From: Brachypodium distachyon | Lineage: Eukaryota; Streptophyta; Magnoliopsida; Poales; Poaceae | Assembly: GCF_000005505.3 (NCBI RefSeq) | Contig: NC_016131.3 | Coordinates: 59,939,355 to 60,003,354 of the forward strand | Direction of reading: 5' to 3' | Length of the DNA: 64,000 nucleotides | Part shown: piece after piece, positions 11,315 to 21,420 of the stretch | Layout: each line of letters starts with the position of its first letter | Numbering within the stretch: the first letter of the stretch is position 1 | Translations under genes and position numbers: made by a program | The notes under the pieces: model-generated | The model's database searches: none | Told to the model about the DNA's origin: nothing | Seen by the model: only the letters and a program-made list of their open reading frames with translations

Positions 11315-11352
11315 AGAGAGGCCTTGCATACTTAGTCATCACTGCGGAATCA

Positions 11353-12582
11353 ATGGAGCCGAGCGCGGAGTTGTCCATGGCGCCAGCGGCCAACGGCAGG
11401 AAGCGCAAGTGCCCACCGCGGCCCGGCCTGGGTGACATCCACCAGGACATGCTGGAGCGCGTCCTGGCGCGCCTCCCGCCGGCCAGCTTCTTCCGCCTCC
11501 GCGCCGTCTGCCGAGGCTGGCGCGCGGCCGCCGCGTCCCGGACATTCCTGGACGCCTGCGCCCGCGTCCCTCGCCGCGACCCGTGGTTCCTCATGCTCTC
11601 CGACCACCGGCCCCACCACCCCGTCGCCTTCGACGCCGCCGAGCGCTCCTGGCTGAAGAACGCGTGCCACGCCGATGCCGCGCCGGGGCCAGCCGTGCCG
11701 GTGGCCGCGTCGGGCGGCCTCGTCCTCTACCGCGCGCCGGCCACGGGCGCGCTCTCCGTCTCCAACCCGCTCACCCGCGCGTCCGGCGCGCTCCCCCCGG
11801 CGCCGCAGCCGTCGCAGGGCCAGCAGCAGCAGCTCCACGCCATTGCCATGTACGGCTCCCCCTACCGCGTCGCGCTCTTCACGGGCGAGCTCCTCGACGA
11901 CCTGTCCATGGCGGTGTTCGACTCCTCCAAGGGCTCCTGGGAGACCCCCGTGGCGCTCGCCCGGAGTCGACCCTCAGCGGACGCGCCCCCGGTGCAGGAC
12001 ACCGACACGGTCTACTTCCTGAGCAAGTCGGGCGACGTGGTGGCCACCAACATGCAGCGCAGCGCGTCCAAGCAGTACTCCTCCGTGGTCGTCCCGTCCA
12101 ACTCAAACGACACGGCCGCCGTCGCCTACTTCCTGAGCCACTCGGGCACCGTCGTGGCCTGCGACACGGCGGCACGCACGTTCGCGGAGCTGCCGCGGAT
12201 CCTCCCCGTGCACTTCGAGTACTCCATCGACGTCGTGGCCTGCGGGGCCGCCGCGTACGCCGTCGTGCTCTCGGAGCACCTCGACACGGCTAGCCTGCGC
12301 GTGTGGGAGTTCGCGGCGGGCGCGTGGAGGCAGGTGGCCGCCATGCCGCCCGCCATGTCGCACGGCTTCTGCGGCAAGAAGGCCGACATCAACTGCGTCG
12401 GCCACGGCCACCGCCTCATGGTGTGCGTCAGCGGAAGCTCCGCCGAGGTCAGCGGCTGCTTCATGTGCGACGTCAGAAGCAACCGCTGGGAGGAGCTGCC
12501 CAAGTGCGTCGATGGCGACGGGGAGGCCAACGAGTTCTTGGCCGCCTTCTCCTTCGAGCCTAGACTGGAGATCAACGTCTAA
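11353..12582 (+). CDS. F-box protein (F-box/kelch type, LCR/At5g15710/HWS-like)
   Basis: Intron-less 409-residue protein. Residues about 28-68 form an F-box (DMLERVLARLPPASFFRLRA, then VCRGW), the surface that binds SKP1 in SCF ubiquitin ligases. The remainder matches the layout of the plant F-box/kelch group containing UFO, LCR and HAWAIIAN SKIRT: a PWFLML block after the F-box, a VSNPLT block, a degenerate kelch-like propeller, and a C-terminus ending FEPRLEINV, close to the FEPRLEI ending I recall for HAWAIIAN SKIRT. The first in-frame ATG after the acceptor at 11314 is chosen. The open frame extends further upstream but without an ATG. The coding sequence is very GC-rich. Molecular role as SCF substrate adaptor is inferred from family; the substrate is unknown. 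The exact subfamily is uncertain, the F-box assignment is not. Confidence 0.9.
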   Translation: MEPSAELSMAPAANGRKRKCPPRPGLGDIHQDMLERVLARLPPASFFRLRAVCRGWRAAAASRTFLDACARVPRRDPWFLMLSDHRPHHPVAFDAAERSWLKNACHADAAPGPAVPVAASGGLVLYRAPATGALSVSNPLTRASGALPPAPQPSQGQQQQLHAIAMYGSPYRVALFTGELLDDLSMAVFDSSKGSWETPVALARSRPSADAPPVQDTDTVYFLSKSGDVVATNMQRSASKQYSSVVVPSNSNDTAAVAYFLSHSGTVVACDTAARTFAELPRILPVHFEYSIDVVACGAAAYAVVLSEHLDTASLRVWEFAAGAWRQVAAMPPAMSHGFCGKKADINCVGHGHRLMVCVSGSSAEVSGCFMCDVRSNRWEELPKCVDGDGEANEFLAAFSFEPRLEINV

Positions 12583-12996
12583 GGACTGAGCGTGTAGTCA
12601 GTGTGGTGTGCGTGCTTATTGTGCTAATTAATTAAGGAGCGTCGTTTTGTTTTGCTCCTTGCTTCTTACATTTCTTTGTCTGTAATATGTAGCAATGGCT
12701 GTTTGATTTGCATGATCTAGTCGACACATTTCGGATTGTTTGATGGAAAAAAGAGTTAAATCGAGTACTTGACTCTTGTGCCCATGGGAAAGGACGTTAG
12801 CAATCTGACGCAAAGTAGATGCGTATCGCCATATACAGTGCTGGGAAACTTCTATTGAGGGCAAAAGTAAATGTGGTTTCATGTTCTGTGGCCAGAAGAA
12901 AAGATTGCATCTGGCATAGAACAAAGCATCAACTAGCAAATTCATGATTTGTACTATTGAATGTGACTTCAAGTTTGCAGTTCTGCTCTGGCTTCA
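12583..12996. other. 3' flank of the F-box gene
   Basis: Likely 3' UTR and downstream spacer: T-rich segments such as TTTTGTTTTGCTCC and CTGTAATATG (about 12681) fit a plant 3' end. No other gene is seen. Confidence 0.4.
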
Positions 12997-13296
12997 GGCC
13001 TCCTTTGATTTAAAGGATTTCCATAGGAATTTTAAAAACTTGAAATCCTTAGAAATTTTCTCTACGTTGGTCGTTTGATTCTAGGATTAAATCCTATAGG
13101 GATTTCTCCTAAGGATTCATTTGTACTATATTTCATAGGAACATTTACATCCACTCCAACCTTTTGGAAAAATCTCTTGGTCCAATCAAACAAATTTTGA
13201 TGCAAATAAAATCCTATAGAGCTCAAGTGGACATGACATTGCAATCCTACATTTTTTCTATTCTTTACTTTTCCAATTCTACGAATCAAAGAGGCC
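12997..13296. mobile_element. MITE-like element with GGCCTCCTTTGATT ends
   Basis: The left end GGCCTCCTTTGATTTAAAGG and the right end ACGAATCAAAGAGGCC are inverted. The 300-bp body contains further inverted phrases (ATTAAATCCTATAGGG against AAAATCCTATAG). A target duplication is not clear, so the superfamily is unassigned. Its termini recall the CTTTGATTC end near 6352. Confidence 0.55.
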
Positions 13297-15859
13297 CCCA
13301 ATGTTATATAAATCACTTCACCAAGTTGTCATAGTAATTTGATTTTCGCCATTTACTCGCAAATTAATGTTCCCTACTTCAGAATCATCATAAGGTCTAC
13401 ATTAAACCTCGTTCAAATCTGTTTCGCTGGTCCGGAAGATCTTATGTGTTCAGTCCAATCTGATCGAAGAGGTGCAAAAATAAAAAAGGGAATAAAGGGA
13501 GGAAACAAATATACACTATTGTAGTAACTAAAACTTTCTCATCCTCCTTTCGTTCTTTCTTTCTTCCTTTCTTTTCTTCGTTCTTTCTTCTTTTCTTTCT
13601 CGCAAGTGCAGAGCATGCAGCAGCTTGCCCATGCAACAGCAAAAGTTGCCACCTTTGCTTTGGAAGGAGGCAGTGTGGCTTCCACTGAGGAAAGAGTTAT
13701 CTCATAAAGAGTTATCATAAGAATTCTACAGAAAGAGAAAGAGAATCGATGTAGCGCTCGGGGTTATCATGTCCCTGTACTGCATGCTGTTGGGTTTCCT
13801 TCTTCTGTCTCCTCTCCATGCTTGCAGTGGAAAAAAAGAAGAAGCAGCTTGCGTTCTTGGTTGCAGATGCTCTCCGAGATGTGAAGCTCTCGCATCGTAT
13901 CCATGTTGCATGTTGCTTTCTTTTGCTTGCTTTGATCTGCTGCTTTAGCAAGTGCAAACAAGGCTCTTAAAGCGTGCTTACTCGCCACTTTATCACTCCA
14001 GTTTTTGCAGTAGTGTCAGAGAGCCTTCTTTTGCAGCAAACGCAGCCAGTTGGGCGTTGGCTGGCTTGATTACTGCGATAATGGAAAACATTAGTTGCTG
14101 CATGATGCATGCAGGAGCAGGATTAGTTAGTTTTCGGTAATAATTGCCATTGCTCGTGCTGTGGCAGCATGCAGGAGGATGATGGGGGCCAATGCCATGC
14201 GGTGCGATGCCGGCGTGTTGGATGGAAAGATTGGCAGGGGGAATGATGGCGCGGTTGCAAGGCGCATGATGAAGTGGTTGACAATGTGATTTAACAGAAT
14301 TCTTTCACAATCATCACGTCTATGTCCGTTCTTGATGGACGGACAGGAAAGTTTAGCATGCCCTCACTTGCTTCTCACAGAAATAGAAAAGAGAGGAGGA
14401 AGGAAAGTCGGCACGCCTTTCGACTTTTCATGAGACGCCATTAGATGATGGCTACTCTAGATCTGAATGTCAAATTTGTTTTTATTTTAGTCCTTCAAAA
14501 TTTGGTTTATTTTACTTGTGCAAGATCATCTAGGCTGTGGTTTTTATTCCAATTTTTTTTTGGAAGGACACGTGATGATTTACTGACAGAGTAATTCGTT
14601 CGAGTAATGGGAACAACACCATCGAAGACAAGCCTGCGTGAGGGTGCATGATGGTAGTAGAATGATTCCGCGGAAGAAGAAAAAGTTTTAGACTGCAAAC
14701 TGAAACAAGCGGCAGGGACTCTGCAGGTCTCGTGGGAACATCTGCGAGTAAACTGCAGGCGAATGAAACGAAACGGTGGGTCGTGTGCGTGGGATGGATG
14801 GGCAGAGCTAGCTGGGCCAGGTCGCAGGCTGGCCGAGACACCTTTGGGCCCATCCGTTTGGCGCCTCGACCTGGTCCCCCGTCCATCTCCAGCCACGGCT
14901 AAGCTTGCCAACTCCAGTTTCTAGATAAAAAGTGTTCACTTATTACTGTCTAGTTTCGCCTCAACCACTGCGTGCCCGTGAGGGAAAATTCGAACTCGAT
15001 ATAAGAAAAGATTCCTTACAAAATTGTCACGACCACATCGCTGGCATATCAGACCGGCCACTTTGAGTGAAACGGTGAGGTTCGAAATGCGATAGCTGAA
15101 ATCGTTCTCGGTTCTCCTGTCCTTGTGATGTGCCGCTGAGAAACATAGGGGAACCGGGGAAGGGAAACGGTGAATCTGCCAGAACGTCAACACCCAACAG
15201 AGCAGAAGCTGTACCCAACGCCAGGGTTTAACTCGTGCTCCTGTCCGAAACATCCAGCCCGCACAAACTGCAGCCGTACGAAAAGAGAACGAAATATAAG
15301 AGCGAATTGACACTTCACGGAGAGTCAGGCTTTTAGCCATCGCTCGACCTTTTCAGCATTGCACACCTCACGTTTAATCAACAAACCATCCAGATCCAGT
15401 TTTAAAATTCAAACAATTGTACTCCGTATGTGTTATCCAGTCTAGAGAACGTTGAGAGCCGAGATTGGTTTTACCATTGTTGATGCCCTTAAGCTTATTC
15501 TACCAAAAGTCATGGAAATTGGGTAGTACAATAGTGTCTCTGTCCCGCCTTTCTTGATACAACGCACATCTGGCTGCTTTGGCAAATTCAAATTGTTTTT
15601 GATATAGGATCTAGGGTTTCAAGAGCAAGTATTAGTGGCAGGGAACCTTTGAGGACTGGAACCCTAGCCGCGTCGGCGACAGTTCCTCGACGACAACAAC
15701 CTCTCCACGCCCCCATTATTGTCTACTCCACCAACTTTAAGTCCAAAATACAACATTCTAAACATGGCTTAATAAGATTTGTGAATCAGGGCGAGCGTGT
15801 GTAGGTTTCACTTGGAAAGAAAGAAAAAGCTTCGGTTAATTTTACTCCTGGGGAGTAGA
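13297..15859. other. Intergenic, no gene seen
   Basis: Positions 13541-13601 form a pure pyrimidine tract of CTTT/CCTT repeats. The rest holds scattered open frames on the minus strand with no domain or codon signature. Around 14500-14900 the sequence is moderately GC-rich and could be untranslated or promoter DNA. Nothing is assignable. Confidence 0.35.
13541..13601 (+). repeat. Imperfect pyrimidine microsatellite
   Basis: A run of T and C with repeated TTTC, CTTT and TTCC units, broken only by a few G residues. Confidence 0.6.
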
Positions 15860-16735
15860 AGCCGAGGTAAACTCCAGCGGGCCAACCCAAAGCGGACACA
15901 GAATCTGTTCGTGTTGGTCCGTTTGGGTGGCGGGTCGAACACCCCTGGTGCCACCGTCCGACCAGTGTCTATATGTGTCGGCCGGTGCACCCGACGCTAG
16001 GACCCATTCCATGCCCATTTTTCCTCTTTTCCTCCTGCTTGTGTCCATTTGGATCGAATAAATTACCGTAGCAAATACATAACATGGTTCCTACACAAAA
16101 GCACCAGCAAATGGGACACATATCGAGTGATCAATCTCGATAATCATCTTCCGCTTGTTCTCGAACCAAGCTCACTACAATGGGTCCAGGAGGTTCAAGT
16201 CGGTCGTCATGATCCGTATCTCCTCGGCGAGCAGAGTGATGTCAACTTCCTTGGCTCTTGTTCAGGCATTGGTCTCATCAATGTCGAGCTTCCTTTTTTG
16301 CACATCGGGAAAGTTCTTCATTTGCTCCTTCTTCTCTTGGCGCTTCCTCTCCCGGGCCCTCTCACTTGTCAGTTCCTTCTCCGCTAGCGGTGCCTTGAGG
16401 GTCTCTTGCAATATGAGTTACTCACATTTTGCATCGATCTTGGAGTTGGTCCTTCCCCTCAGCCGGACCACACATGATGCCCCACTAGGGCGGGCAGCAT
16501 CATCGCCGATCACCAAGGAGTCGTTGGCATGCTCCCTCCAATTGGATGCATTGTTCTTGGTGGCGGCAGGTGCGGTGGCGGTGGTGGAAAAGCGGCGCAA
16601 ATTTTTTTTGCCATGGTGAGTTAGGACACGGGCAGACCGGAGTGGGCAGACGGAAACCTAGCCGTGTGTTTTGTCCGCGCGGACAGAAACTGACACGTCC
16701 GGGCGACGCCCCACGGGAGACGGCCAAGTGAAACT
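15860..16735 (-). mobile_element. Decayed PIF/Harbinger-related element
   Basis: A GC-rich block at the left (AGCGGGCCAACCCAAAGCGG, then GGTCCGTTTGGGTGGCGG) and one at the right (TTTTGTCCGCGCGGACAG, then ACGTCCGGGCGACGCC) match the style of ends of a large Harbinger-related family in wheat-type genomes. They enclose a broken minus-strand ORF of the NAM-associated type. The ends are approximate because no target duplication was seen. Confidence 0.5.
16080..16600 (-). pseudogene. NAM-associated-domain ORF remnant (Harbinger-associated)
   Basis: Read on the minus strand in one frame, this gives a charged helical region with ERARERKRQEKKEQMKNF, a KRKLDIDETNA block, then EIRIMTTDLNLLDPL. This pattern (long Lys/Glu helix, then a methionine-rich MTTDL segment, then FENKRK) is that of the NAM-associated C-terminal domain commonly encoded by PIF/Harbinger-like elements in grasses and often misannotated as glutathione S-transferase T3-like. 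Stops interrupt it at about 16418, after DETNA and after LLDPL, and no intact start is seen. It is a dead copy. Confidence 0.6.
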
Positions 16736-16965
16736 GCGCAAAAGCAAATCTTCATAAAAAAGAGTAGCAAATCAACATCTTCCCTTACTGGATCCACATG
16801 TATATATAGCCGACGCTATTTGTATTTTGTACATACAATACAATTGAACCAGACGATGCACTCTAAAACACGTATCGATGAACATACCGGACTGCTCTTA
16901 CACACCGCATACGCACGCAATACAAAGAGAAGCATCCATCGATCCATCCATCCGTAGATCAAGCA
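16736..16965. other. 3' flank of the pectinesterase gene
   Basis: Downstream of the minus-strand stop at 16966. It contains TATATATAG and AT-rich phrases compatible with a 3' UTR and polyadenylation region. No gene is seen. Confidence 0.35.
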
Positions 16966-18887
16966 TCAGCCGAAGAGCCCTAGCCTGACCGGCGTGCCCG
17001 TCTCCGGTATCCACTCGGCGCCGTTGACGAAGTGCTCGACGGTGAACTGCATGGCCTTCTCCTTGTCGAGCACGTGGAAGCCCTTCATCTCCTGCCTCGC
17101 GGTGACGTTGGAGCCCTTGCCGACGTTGGCGAACTCGCCGTAGAATGCCGTGCCGAGGTTGTCCTTGCCCTCCCACGGCATGTACCCCTGCGGGTGCACG
17201 AAGCCGTCGATGATGGATTCGAGCACGATCGTCCTGGAGAACTCCTTCCACGGCCTCGCCAGGAACGTCTTCACCGTGGACGACGTCTCGGCCAGGCGCT
17301 CCTCGGCCACGATGCGGGTCCGGTGCAGGACGAAGCCCGTGGTCTGCTGCCGGTCGCGGCGCCCGTGCGCGGTGACCACGGCGGGCTTCCCCGGGAGCGG
17401 CGCCTTGACGAGGATGACGCAGCGCTGGAAGATGGCCGCTGCGTCGCCGAAGATGAAGTCGATGGTTCCCGAGATGATGCAGCTCCGGTAGTACTGGCGG
17501 TAGGCCTGCGCGAAGAGCGTGTCCTGGTTGCCGTCGATCCGGCAGTTGAAGAAGATGGCCCGGTCCGCCTTGACGCGCAGCGCCAGCGCCTGCTGCTTCT
17601 CGTCTCCTGCCGTGTTCTGGATCCCCAGCTTCACGGCCATGAACCTGTCGCCGTCCACCGCTGCACGCATGCATGCAAGCCGTTGGACACAATCACGACA
17701 TGCATTAATTGGTCGAGCAATTTGCTTCCGTTTACGGACGGACCTAGAGTGGCGGTTCTCCACATCCTTACGCCGTCGGCGACGTTCTTGCTCCCGGTGA
17801 TGATGGACTTCTTGGCGCCGTCGCCGTACAGGGTGATGTTGGCCATGCCGTTGGTGATGTTGACCTGCTCGTCGTAGACACCTTCCTTGACGTAAATCAC
17901 GTACCTGCCGCTGTGGTTCTGCGGCATGGCGTCCAACGCGCCCGAGATGTTGGCGAAGTTGCCGGAGCCGTCCTTGGCCACCGTCACGTTGGGCGTCAGC
18001 CCGCCCTTGTGTTCTTCTTCTCCATCTCCATCTCCTTCTTGGGCGGCGTCGAGAAGCTTCCGGTCCTCATGGGGCACCCACGACGGGAACACTAGAGCAG
18101 ATTCCCGGCCTTGGAGCCGGCGGTCGTTGTTGGGATTATTCTGCGTGTCGTCGTCGACGGCGGCGGCCGCGTCCTTGACGTTCTCGACGGTGAGGCTCTC
18201 CCCTTGGTCGATCTCAAGCATGGCGGAGAGCGCGGCTCCCTGCTGGATGATGGCGATGGCGTTGCTGGAGATCTCCCGGGCCTTCTCCATGATCTCCTTG
18301 ATCTCGTCCCGGATCTCTCCCTTGGGGAACATGTCGACGCAGGAGCCCTGGAAGGTGATGACCGCGGAGAGCCAGGCCTGGAGGTCCTGCGCGGGCCCGT
18401 CCACGCCGCGGTTGGCCACGTTGTCCAGGGCCCGGGTGACGTCGGCGGCGCAGTCGTCCAGGAGCATCTTGCAGTCGCGCAGGGCCTCGTGCACCAGCGT
18501 GTCGTTGCTCTCCCGGACGGCGTCCAGCAGCGACGACCGGTTGAAGCCTTTCCCGAGCTCGCGGCCGACGGCGGTGATGGCGGCCGCCGCGGCCGCGTGC
18601 GTTTGGTCCGACGGGTCCTTGGACCGCTCCAGCGTCTTCTCCAGCGTCTCCTGGCACGTGGCGCGGTAGTCCGTGGGCGCGCAGAAGAGGTCCACCGTGC
18701 GCATCGTGGTGCTCATGTTGCGCTTGCTCTCCTGGGTGTCCTCGTCCGCCTTCTCCGTCAGGAAGAAGGCCGCCGTGCCGGCCACCACGCCGATCAGGAG
18801 GAACACCGAGATCCCGCCCACCAGGAGCCGAGTGCGCGACGCGTTTTGGTCCTCCTCCGCCTCAACGCCGCGGGAGGACGACGACAT
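16966..18887 (-). CDS. Pectin methylesterase with inhibitor pro-domain (type I PME)
   Basis: Two exons, 18887-17744 and 17660-16966, join in frame to 612 residues. The 83-bp intron has GT/AG borders and restores TATLAVDGDRF. Residues 21-43 are a hydrophobic signal-anchor. Residues about 65-220 are a PMEI-type pro-region with cysteines 69, 78, 139, 146 and 183. RRLQ (256-259) and RKLL (276-279) are candidate subtilase processing sites before the catalytic domain (about 297-605). All six expected active-site residues are present: Q405, Q427 and D428 in NQDTL, D449 in DFIFGD, R517 and W519 in RPW. The enzyme removes methyl groups from wall homogalacturonan, loosening or stiffening the wall. The ATG has context GCAATGTCG; an open frame continues upstream without an ATG. 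The exact paralogue and tissue are unknown. Confidence 0.93.
17661..17743 (-). other. Intron of the pectinesterase gene
   Basis: On the minus strand it begins GTCCGTCCGTAA and ends GCATGCGTGCAG. Removing it joins TCTAG to CGGTGG and gives the conserved alanine-valine transition seen at this position in plant pectinesterases. A GTAAGG donor 37 bases upstream also exists, but its use would break the conserved RTATLA sequence. Confidence 0.8.
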
Positions 18888-20360
18888 TGCAATTTTGCAC
18901 TGTGCCGGCGCGCACTGCAACCACGATTAACCAGAGATCGAGTCGATCGATGCTAGCTGCGGCCGGCCCCGGCGCAAAATCGATCGATGCGCGCCACGCA
19001 GATCAGCATCCAAGAACCAATTCCACGATCAACTCTCTAGCTCTATGATTTGGGGAAGTTTTTTCTGTTTCGTTTCGTTTTGGTTGATTTTTTTTGTCTC
19101 TCGGTACGGGCTTGTGGTCTGTCCTTGTTCCGAGGAACAGCTAGCCCGGTTTGCTGGATTTGTGTGTTGGCAAAACTGTCCGGCTCTTTTTTAGGAAGCG
19201 AAATGGGCAGAGTAAGCAAGAGCTGCATATTTTCATTTAGACATGTGTATTTCATTTACATTAGCAGAATTGAATTATTTACATGTTGTAAAAAAAAGTA
19301 CTCCGTAGCAAAAAAAAAAAATACAATTTCTTCACGTGTATCAATCAATTTTAAAATGTGAGCAACAACTAGACAAATAAAATACGCATACCACTCCGTG
19401 GAACATAAATCTTCAGATGTGTGAGTGTCCTACATTTTGCAACCGGAGGAATAGTTATATTTTAGGGTATCCCTGACAAAAGATTCAAATGTCATGACTT
19501 GTTGAATCATAAGGTGAACAAAAGCACACAAATTTGTAAAATAGCTTTTTTTAATGCTCCACCGAAATTTAAAAGAGAGAATATATGCAAGCAAGATATA
19601 AAGGAAATTTTCCATTAACTGTAGTTAACCTCTTGCAAGAATCCTATCCTATAGTATTGAAGTGTAGGAGTGAAACCTATAGGGATTTTAGTGGTTTCAC
19701 TCTTTTCTAGATGAGTCCCATCAGAAAAAAATATGGATATATGCAAAAATTCTATGAAATCCTTTTAGTTCAAAGGACCTTACGTAATCCACCTTGGTTT
19801 ATGGACAAACTTGTGAAGCTGCGTGGTTTTGAAATCTAGATATAAATACTAACTTCACAAAATTATCTCAAAGTTTGTATTTGTGACAAAGCAGCAATTC
19901 CGCAATCTACAGGTTACGCCACCCTAGTCACAGTAAATTCAAATATCTAAGGTTTTTTGCTCTTCTGGGACCGGAGGCTTATGGAACTCTTAAAAGAACC
20001 ATAACGTTAATCTAGCTAGCTTGTGCAGGTTTAGTCTCCAGGTTCTTCACCGGAGGCATAGAGGAATGTCAATGTGGGAAGGGTGGACCTAGGGATGAAG
20101 CATTGAAACGAGCTAGACATAACTTTCTGTTTTATTACAAGTCTTTGTCATTTCCGTTTGTTATTTTCTTTTTGTATATGATGCACTGGTCTATCTGATT
20201 AATAAATTTAGATCTTTTTTAAAAGCTTGCATATTGAAATGGGTTGATCCTGCGGATCCTCCAAACTTTCCATGTGTTAGTGTAGCTTGCGCGGGTTGGT
20301 TCTTTAGCTTCTTCATCCGATACTTGGATGGTGTCATCAAAATGCTAAGGGCAGAGGTAG
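18888..20360. other. Upstream region of the pectinesterase gene and spacer
   Basis: The first 130 bases are GC-rich with GATCGATCG-like phrases and may hold the leader and promoter of the minus-strand gene; no clear TATA box was found. The remainder is AT-rich spacer, with short decayed MITE-like phrases near 19290 and 19630-19790. No gene is seen. Confidence 0.35.
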
Positions 20361-21420
20361 AGCTGAGGGTGACTCCAGCAGGGTGACGAAAATGTGTCAG
20401 TTTTGGTCCGTTTGGGTGGCGACCTGGACACCCCAGAGGCCGCTGTCCAGCATAACTCCGTTTGACTCGTAGAGTGCGCCCAGCGGGGAGATCCATTTGG
20501 GAACCATGACAAGCTTTAAAATTTGATGAACTTGCTACAATTCACTGATAAAATTTGATAAACTTTCTACAATACTTTGATAAACCCTAAAGTTAACATA
20601 TGAGGACAACCACCTTGCCAGAGGATTTGGGAACCATATGGCAAGGTGATGAGTGCGACCGGTTTGGTACTTCAGCGGGAGGGGAAGAGCAGGACGCCAC
20701 TTGTGACACACGACTGATCGTGGTTGATGAGGAGCACTTGCCGGCTCAATCGGCCTCCTCGTCGGAGCCTGGGACAAGCGTTTGAGCAACGCCTCGCCAC
20801 TCCCTCATATTCCTCTAGTGTTGCTTCTCAGCTTCGAATCCCCAGGTGAGCTCCTCCGCTTCGGATGCCACTTGGCGGGTGGCCTCCTCAACGTCGGTCT
20901 TAAGCAACTCCTTGCAGGCGCAGAGCACCAAGTGCTCCTCCTCTTCCTCAAAAACGTGGGCAGACGCCAGTTGCGCGGTAGCGCTTTGGGACAGCTCCCG
21001 GAGGGGTCGGCAGTGCAAGGCTTCCTCCCTCCTCGATCTCCATCCCCTTCTAGCTCCTTGATCTCCATCGCCTCTTAATCCTACATCTTGGCAATACAGG
21101 AGACGACGGGGTCCCCATTTAATAAGACTGGGATGGGGGTCGAGTTGTCGCTGACGAGTGGGACCGGGGAAGCCGAAAAGTTTTGACTCGGCGGACGCAT
21201 TTGGTTCATTTGTTATCCATGTGGGCGCAAACCCGACCCAGAATGGGTCCAGCTGGAGCGAAAATGGGTCGCCGCACTGGACTGGCGTTTGGTCCATCCG
21301 GACCGAAACAGAGCAGTTCAGCCTAAATGGATTGCCCTGCTAAACCGGCGTCTGGTCCATCCGGACTGAAACAGACTAGCCCAGCCTCAATGGATCACCC
21401 CGTTGGATTCTTCCTCATGA
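20361..21420. mobile_element. Second Harbinger-like remnant (tentative)
   Basis: The left part shares the style of the 15.86-kb block (TTGGTCCGTTTGGGTGGCGA). The right part has two copies of GTCTGGTCCATCCGGAC-like phrases, at about 21287 and 21349. The middle is open on the minus strand with a Glu-rich segment (EEATRQVASEAEELTWG) that I cannot assign. Ends are not defined. Confidence 0.35.

Noticed and set aside
11239..11352. N-terminal extension of the F-box protein by 38 residues
   Set aside because: It would start with TTG, not ATG, and it crosses a strong splice acceptor at 11314; the ATG at 11353 is preferred.
12315..12345. miR394 target site as in the LCR F-box gene
   Set aside because: The homologous position (QVAAMP codons) has about nine mismatches in 21 bases to the recalled miR394 site; no regulation is supported.
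11350..12575. Several long antisense or shifted frames over the F-box gene (up to 236 codons)
   Set aside because: Shadow frames caused by high GC at third positions; no domain content.
17764..17780. Alternative intron donor GGC/GTAAGG in the pectinesterase
   Set aside because: Although a better donor motif, it would delete the conserved RTATLA segment; the donor at 17743 restores it exactly.
17032..18956. Plus-strand frames of 281, 281 and 247 codons opposite the pectinesterase
   Set aside because: Antisense shadows of a strongly supported minus-strand gene.
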